Source: UBA12014 sp029248335
Lineage (GTDB): Bacteria > Planctomycetota > Phycisphaerae > Phycisphaerales > SM1A02
Reading direction: 5' to 3'
NCBI GenBank assembly: GCA_029248335.1
Contig: JAQWJM010000110.1
Location: 1 to 9,690 of the forward strand
Length of the DNA stretch: 9,690 nt
Made by a program: the position numbers and the translations under genes. Numbering within the stretch: position 1 is the stretch's first letter; each line of letters opens with the position of its first letter. The notes below the pieces were generated by a model. It searched no databases. It saw nothing but the letters and a program-made list of their open reading frames with translations, and was not told the DNA's origin. Positions 4,992 through 9,690 of this stretch are shown piece by piece.

Positions 4992-7980
4992 TGGCGGCTC
5001 CGTCGTCATCGCGACCGGTGGCCCGCCGCTTGGCACGCAGCAGCCGACTGGTCATGTCCTCCTCGACCTCGTCGGACTTCGACGCCTCGTCGTTCGAGCG
5101 TTCCCGTCGGGGCGGTCGGGCGCCATCGGTGCTCCGATCGGCGGCCGAGAGGTCCTCGGTCACGGAGAAGTCGCCGTCGACGGTCTCGTCGGTGTCGAAG
5201 CGGGTCGCACCGGCCGACTCGGCACCCCCTCGCCGTCCGGCCCGCTTCCGCGCGGTCTTCCAGGCCTCGACGGTCGAATCCGCGGTGCTGGTTCCACTCG
5301 CCATGGCCTTCGCCGCCGCCTCGCGGGCCGCCCGGGAATCGAAGGTGAGCCTTCGCACCGCCACGTCCACCACGAAGAGCCCGGCGGCGACCACCACCAG
5401 CAGATCCCAGATCCTCGTCGGCGAGGACGGCATCTCCAGTCCCGTTCGATCGAAGGGATCGACCATCTCGAAGTCGGTGGAGGGCCCGAACACCGTTCCG
5501 CCCGTCTTCGCCGCGATCGACTCGAGCAGGGCCCGGTTGTCCCGGACCGTCGAGAATTCCCGTTCGTAGGGGACGCTGATCGCGGCCTGGATGCTCGCCG
5601 CGGAACGCTCGCCGCCGTCACCTTCCGGGAACAGCACGTTGACGAGGTAGGCCCCCTGCTGCTCAAGCTCGAATTCCGTGCGATACCGGCCCGGTCCGAT
5701 CTGCTGCAAGGGCGCAGCGGCCGATGCGCCGGTCGGATCGATGACCCGCGCCTGCCCCTGCAGGAAGTTCGCCATTCCGCCGTCCGCGCCCATCGCCTCG
5801 ACCTCGACGACCGCCCGACCGTCCTCGCCGGTGCTGGCGCGGATCATGAGATTCGGGGGGGAAGACGGACGCATCGACCATCGGACGATCTGTTCCCAGA
5901 ACGGCTGGAAGCCGCTCCAACCCGGCCACGTCGTGCTCCAGCGACCACCGGCATCGCTGGTGAACGCCACGCTCTTCCCGAGCCCGTAGTTCCAGTACGC
6001 GAGCAAGGGATCCTCACCCTCCTCCGTCGGAACCACCATCGGAATCTTCACCAGTCCCTCCTTGGGAACGGTGAGCACGAATCCACCGATGCCCGGCACC
6101 GATCCGACGCCGCGGGTCGGACCGTCGAGCGTCGCCGACACGGACGGCTGGAAGTCGCCTTCCATCAGGAGCGTTCGCGTGACCAGCGTCGCCTCCTTGA
6201 TGAAGATCTTGGGAAGCATCTTCGGGTTGGAGACGTTGTAGAACGTGCCGCCCGTGAACTCGGCGACGCCCTGCATGTTCTGTCGATCCTTCGGCGTCCC
6301 GTGCCCGCCGACCATCACCGTGGTCACGGTGATGCCGTCCGCGACGTACTGGTCGAGCAGCGTCTTGCTGGGTGGCACCGCATCACCGTCCGAGATGATG
6401 ATGACGTGCTTCTGCCCTGCGTTCACGCCGTTCAGCCCCTGCCGGGCGAGGGTCATGGAGGCCCCGAAGTCGGGCATGTCGCCGATCACCATCTTCTTCG
6501 CCGCGGCGATCGCGGCGGACTTGTCACCGGCCGGCTGCATCGGGAAGGCCCACGAACAGCCGTTCACCCCCTGGCCACCCTGGCCCCAGTTGAAGGTCAC
6601 GATGCCGACGTAGTCGAGACTGCTGAGGGCGTCGATCGCGGCGATCGCGGTCTGCTGCCCCCAGTAGTTCCCCTTCGCCATCTCGCAGGAATGCATGATC
6701 AGGGCCAGCGCTCCGCGGACCATCTGCCGCTCCTGCGGCGGATCCAACCGGACCGGAAGCACCTTCGCGGTTTCGGATTCGATCCAGCCCCCGGCGCCGA
6801 ATCCCTCATCCCCGCCGATCATCACCAGACCGCCACCCAGGTCGTGCACGTAGGAACGGAGACTTCGATCCGCGTCCTGATCGATCGACCATCGCGGCAC
6901 GTTGGCGAGGATCACCGTGTCGAAGCCGTTGAGGAACGCGATCCCGCCGAGCAGACTCGACGGTGGCTCGACGACCACCTCGACGCCACCGGTCCGCAGG
7001 GCGGAGACCAGTGCGGTCGTCTCGGTGCCGCCTTCATCGATCACCAGGGCCCGGCCGTCGGAGGCGACGAAGGTCACCGACTCGTAGACGTTGTTCTCGA
7101 GGATCGCATCCGAGTCGGGATCGTCGGGCGAGAATTCGGCCCGGAAACGCTGCGCTCCACCGGATTCGAGCGTGACCGGGATGGAGACGGTGTTGGATCC
7201 GGGTTCGAGATCGATGCGGATTCCATCAGACGTGGACCCGGGATCGAGATCGACGAGCGCATCGTTCTGGAAGATCCGAAGCACCCCGGACGTCTCGCTC
7301 GACGACCGGAGAAACGCTCGAAGATCGACGGACTGTCCGAGCCGGGCCCGGTTGGGCGCCCGCAGCTGCTCGAAGACGATCTCGCTGCCGTATTCGTATT
7401 CGATCGGAAGCACGTCGACCGGAATGTCGTTGGCTCGCGCCAGTTCCACCGCTTCCAGAAGATTCGATTCGGTTTCGTTGCCGTCGGAGACGAGCAGGAT
7501 CCGGTTCGCGGTGTCGGTCGGCAGCAGGGAGATCGCGGTTCGCATCGCGCTCGCGAGATCCGTCGCCGCGAGGTCCCCGGCGTGATCGAGCTGGATCACC
7601 GCGTTCATGTCGGGCGTCTGGCGGATCTCGGATTCCTCGGCGACGGTGACCACGCCGATCCGGTCCTCCTCGTTCCGCTTGGCATCCGCCACGCGTTCGA
7701 GGAACCGACCGCTCTCCCGCTGCAGTTCCCGTGGAATCGACCGGCTGACGTCCGCGACGACCATCAGCGTGACGCTCTCGCCGCGGTCGACGACCGACGG
7801 GCGGGCGAGCGAGACCGCGAGCAGGAGGATCAGGATCGTGCGGACCACGACCGAGCCGATGAGCTTGCCCCGGCCCTGTCCCGCCGATCCCATTCGGGCG
7901 AGCAGGACGACCGGGACGATCAGCAGAAGCACCAGCAGCATCACCGGGTGTTCGAATTGGATGGGCAGATCAGCGAACAT
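4984..7980 (-). CDS. Large membrane-anchored protein with two VWA-like domains and a GATase-like fold
   Basis: This is about 998 residues from the ATG at 7980. That start is chosen because AGGAG (7990-7994) lies 9 nt upstream; an ATG at 8007 adds 9 residues but lacks a Shine-Dalgarno. Membrane segments lie at about 11-28 and 42-60 around a basic loop. VWA domain 1 (~70-195) has an intact MIDAS: DVSRS 77-81, T140 and D166 in SDG. A linker of beta type follows, then a GATase-like region (~305-425; GGGLVMIGGDEGFG near 381-394) with no nucleophilic Cys. Inserted into it is a second VWA-like domain (~423-600) whose DxSxS loop reads MHSCEM (429-434), although the later SDGD is kept (530-533). A carbohydrate/adhesion-like beta region leads to a third membrane segment at about 857-876 and a ~118-residue, highly charged, probably disordered cytosolic tail. 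It precedes moxR and is presumably served by it; the ligand is unknown. Confidence 0.92.
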   Translation of the reverse strand: MFADLPIQFEHPVMLLVLLLIVPVVLLARMGSAGQGRGKLIGSVVVRTILILLLAVSLARPSVVDRGESVTLMVVADVSRSIPRELQRESGRFLERVADAKRNEEDRIGVVTVAEESEIRQTPDMNAVIQLDHAGDLAATDLASAMRTAISLLPTDTANRILLVSDGNETESNLLEAVELARANDIPVDVLPIEYEYGSEIVFEQLRAPNRARLGQSVDLRAFLRSSSETSGVLRIFQNDALVDLDPGSTSDGIRIDLEPGSNTVSIPVTLESGGAQRFRAEFSPDDPDSDAILENNVYESVTFVASDGRALVIDEGGTETTALVSALRTGGVEVVVEPPSSLLGGIAFLNGFDTVILANVPRWSIDQDADRSLRSYVHDLGGGLVMIGGDEGFGAGGWIESETAKVLPVRLDPPQERQMVRGALALIMHSCEMAKGNYWGQQTAIAAIDALSSLDYVGIVTFNWGQGGQGVNGCSWAFPMQPAGDKSAAIAAAKKMVIGDMPDFGASMTLARQGLNGVNAGQKHVIIISDGDAVPPSKTLLDQYVADGITVTTVMVGGHGTPKDRQNMQGVAEFTGGTFYNVSNPKMLPKIFIKEATLVTRTLLMEGDFQPSVSATLDGPTRGVGSVPGIGGFVLTVPKEGLVKIPMVVPTEEGEDPLLAYWNYGLGKSVAFTSDAGGRWSTTWPGWSGFQPFWEQIVRWSMRPSSPPNLMIRASTGEDGRAVVEVEAMGADGGMANFLQGQARVIDPTGASAAAPLQQIGPGRYRTEFELEQQGAYLVNVLFPEGDGGERSAASIQAAISVPYEREFSTVRDNRALLESIAAKTGGTVFGPSTDFEMVDPFDRTGLEMPSSPTRIWDLLVVVAAGLFVVDVAVRRLTFDSRAAREAAAKAMASGTSTADSTVEAWKTARKRAGRRGGAESAGATRFDTDETVDGDFSVTEDLSAADRSTDGARPPRRERSNDEASKSDEVEEDMTSRLLRAKRRATGRDDDGAANG
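4998..5001 (-). promoter_or_regulatory. Shine-Dalgarno deciding the MoxR start
   Basis: GGAG on the minus strand, 6 nt before the ATG at 4991, inside the last codons of the upstream VWA gene. It supports 4991 over the in-frame starts at 5009 and 5036. Confidence 0.65.
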
Positions 7981-7989
7981 GCCAATGGT

Positions 7990-7994
7990 CTCCT
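7990..7994 (-). promoter_or_regulatory. Shine-Dalgarno deciding the start of the large VWA gene
   Basis: AGGAG on the minus strand, 9 nt before the ATG at 7980. It favours that start over the ATG at 8007, whose upstream 21 nt contain only scattered GC without an AGGAG-like core. Confidence 0.65.
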
Positions 7995-8028
7995 GGAACT
8001 CGGTCATGCCGCGTCCGCGGTCGGATCG

Positions 8029-9690
8029 TCACGGAAGTTCTCCGACCTGCACTCGATCGTTGCCGGAATCCAGCACCGCCATCAGTCCACCCCCGGCGTC
8101 GACCCCCCAAGGATACCGAAGTCGCCCCGCCTCGATCCCCGCGCCACCCCAGACTCCGAGACTTTCGCCGTCGATTCGATCCAATCGTTGGACCCGGTTG
8201 TTCCCGTACTCCGCCACCATCAGACTTCGGTCGCCGTCGAGCACGATCCCGTACGGGTAGGCGAGTCGTCCCGGTTCGCCCCCGGCCCCACCGAGCACCC
8301 GCCGCATCGCCCCCGCACGATCGGTCACCACGATCCGATGATTCACCGCGTCGGCGATGAAGAGTTCCTGCGCTTCGTCGTCCCAGGCGATCGACTGCGG
8401 ACGGAGGAGACCGGGACGGTCACCGTCGTCGTCGTGCCCCATGAATCCGATCGAGCCGACGGGCCGACGATCCGCGTCGAAGACCTGGACACGATCGTTG
8501 CCGCCGTACTCGGAGACGAACCAGGTCCCGTCGGCGGCGATCGCCACGTCGGTGGGGTAGATGAACTGCCCCGGGCCCTCCCCGTATTCGCCGAAGGTCT
8601 CGAGCAGTTCGCCCTCGGGCGAGAAGATCGCGATCTGGTGCTCGTGGGTGTCCGCCACCACGACCCGACCGTCCGCGGTGATGGTGACCCCCGTGGGTTT
8701 TCCATTCTCCGAACGCGGCATCGCCCACGAACGCTCGAACCGCCCGTCGAGATCGAACCGCTGGACCCGCGCCGTCTTGTCCACCACGTAGACGCGTCCA
8801 CGTTCCGCGTCGAGACCGATCGCCCGCGGGTAGTCGAATCGTCCATCGATGTTTCCAGCCCGCCCGAACACCGCGTCCGACGGCACCGGTTCGACCCCGG
8901 TCTCGTCGCCGGCCCCGGAACAACCGAAGAGCAGGATCGGCAGCAAGGCGACCAGCAATGACATCGAGCGGACCGCAAGGCCTCGAACCCGCGGCATCGA
9001 ACCGAGCATCACGATGAGGATCGCCGCGACCGATGCGAGGGTCACGAGGCCGAAGACGGCGGGAAGCACCGAATCGACGTACTGGTAGTGCATCGCGTTG
9101 AGCAGCGCGGAGGTCACCGTGGGAAAACCCGGCGGCTGGATCCGGGCGGTCACGGGAATCTCGCCCGCCGCCATGGCCCCGGTCGCGAGCCCCCCCACGA
9201 GGAACGCCTGCCGGAGCGTCGGCGAGAGTCCCCGCCACACGTCGACCGTTCGCCGCGGCGCATCCGCCTCGAACACCACGGGGATCCGACGCCCGGCGAT
9301 CACGCCGACCAGGCACGCGACGATCCCCACCCGCCCGGTCACGCCGAGCATCATGCCCAGCGGACCGTCGTAGACCCATCCGACCACCGCATGGTTCCAG
9401 GTCGCTTCGACGCCGACCGCGACCAGCGTCGCAGGAAGCAGGAGGACCACCGCGAAGGCGACGACCGCGATCCGGATCGCCGACCGGCCGAATCGGTCCC
9501 GACCGATGACCGCGACGCCGGTGGCGAGCAGGCCGCCGATCAGACCAGCGACGAGGAAGACCAGCAGGGTGTTGCCGATCGCGGCCCCGTGCACCTCGAA
9601 GGTCGAAGCGACGTCCGCGGACGCCGCGCGGCGGAGCAGAAACCCGAGCGGAAGAATCACCAGCAGCGCGACGACGATCGCCGTCCAGCG
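8029..9690 (-). CDS. ABC transporter permease half fused in frame to an exported NHL beta-propeller (5' end outside window)
   Basis: The frame is open to the right edge; 553 residues are visible and the start lies outside. A GTG at 9660 falls inside the first membrane segment (WTAIVVALLVILPLGFLL), so it is unlikely to be the start. Residues 1-230 hold six membrane segments with the pattern of the second half of Fbp/Thi-type permeases: IGNTLLVFLVAG near 38-49, a degenerate EAA loop near 141 (EADAPRRT), then GEIPVTARIQPPGFPT near 176-191 and NAMHYQY near 198-204. After a basic linker (MPRVRGLAVRS) comes a seventh hydrophobic segment ending LLFGCSG, Cys at 257, like a lipoprotein signal. Residues 275-553 are about six NHL repeats (for example YPTDVAIAADGTWFVSEYGGNDRVQVF), a beta-propeller. 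Permeases of this class move ions such as Fe(III) or small organic cations; the substrate here is unknown. The large VWA gene starts 48 nt downstream. Confidence 0.88.
   Translation of the reverse strand, partial: RWTAIVVALLVILPLGFLLRRAASADVASTFEVHGAAIGNTLLVFLVAGLIGGLLATGVAVIGRDRFGRSAIRIAVVAFAVVLLLPATLVAVGVEATWNHAVVGWVYDGPLGMMLGVTGRVGIVACLVGVIAGRRIPVVFEADAPRRTVDVWRGLSPTLRQAFLVGGLATGAMAAGEIPVTARIQPPGFPTVTSALLNAMHYQYVDSVLPAVFGLVTLASVAAILIVMLGSMPRVRGLAVRSMSLLVALLPILLFGCSGAGDETGVEPVPSDAVFGRAGNIDGRFDYPRAIGLDAERGRVYVVDKTARVQRFDLDGRFERSWAMPRSENGKPTGVTITADGRVVVADTHEHQIAIFSPEGELLETFGEYGEGPGQFIYPTDVAIAADGTWFVSEYGGNDRVQVFDADRRPVGSIGFMGHDDDGDRPGLLRPQSIAWDDEAQELFIADAVNHRIVVTDRAGAMRRVLGGAGGEPGRLAYPYGIVLDGDRSLMVAEYGNNRVQRLDRIDGESLGVWGGAGIEAGRLRYPWGVDAGGGLMAVLDSGNDRVQVGELP

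Noticed and set aside
5700..7300. Middle of the large VWA protein considered as an active glutamine amidotransferase.
   Set aside because: The expected nucleophile position in the GGGLVMIGG turn has no Cys, so the fold is probably structural or binding only.
4408..8961. A 1517-codon open frame on the plus strand opposite the large VWA gene and part of the MoxR and propeller genes.
   Set aside because: It is in codon register with the minus-strand VWA and propeller genes, so its stops would need sense TTA, CTA or TCA codons, which are rare at this GC content. Its product is His/Arg/Asp-rich, with no recognisable domain, and it runs across gene boundaries.

Overview
The window is a high-GC, gene-dense bacterial chromosome segment. 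Long VWA/GATase-like membrane proteins next to a MoxR ATPase and a short DUF58 protein, a YggX domain fused to TPRs, GC-rich third codon positions and frequent CGA arginine codons together suggest a planctomycete, perhaps of the Phycisphaerae. This is inferred from gene content and style only; there is no rRNA or other marker in the window.

Layout. Positions 1-111 hold the edge of one gene whose strand is uncertain: either the C-terminus of a rightward gene ending at 111 or the signal-peptide-like N-terminus of a leftward gene starting at 107. Positions 112-226 are a short non-coding stretch with several palindromes. Positions 227-895 (+) encode a fusion of two TPRs with a C-terminal YggX-type Fe(II)-trafficking domain. 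From 950 to the right edge everything is on the minus strand, in one probable operon read leftwards: an ABC permease half fused to an exported NHL beta-propeller (9690-8029, 5' end outside the window), a ~1000-residue membrane-anchored VWA/GATase-like protein (7980-4984), a MoxR AAA+ ATPase (4991-3906), a DUF58 protein (3909-2950) and a BatA-like VWA membrane protein (2953-950). The last four overlap by 8, 4 and 4 nt, so translational coupling is likely.

How it fits together. MoxR + DUF58 + VWA membrane proteins is the recognised MoxR/Bat arrangement. The ATPase is thought to act as a chaperone-like remodeller, DUF58 as an adaptor, and the VWA proteins as envelope-side metal-dependent binding platforms; the actual client is unknown. 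Distinctive points here are the in-frame permease-propeller fusion at the head of the operon, a second VWA-like domain whose MIDAS motif is replaced by MHSCEM, and a convergent neighbour with a YggX domain. YggX (iron/Fe-S protection), the Fbp/Thi-type permease and Bat proteins (named for aerotolerance) suggest an iron/oxidative-stress theme, but that link is inference. No RNA genes, CRISPR arrays, insertion sequences or convincing intrinsic terminators were seen, and no stretch longer than 300 bases lacks a gene.
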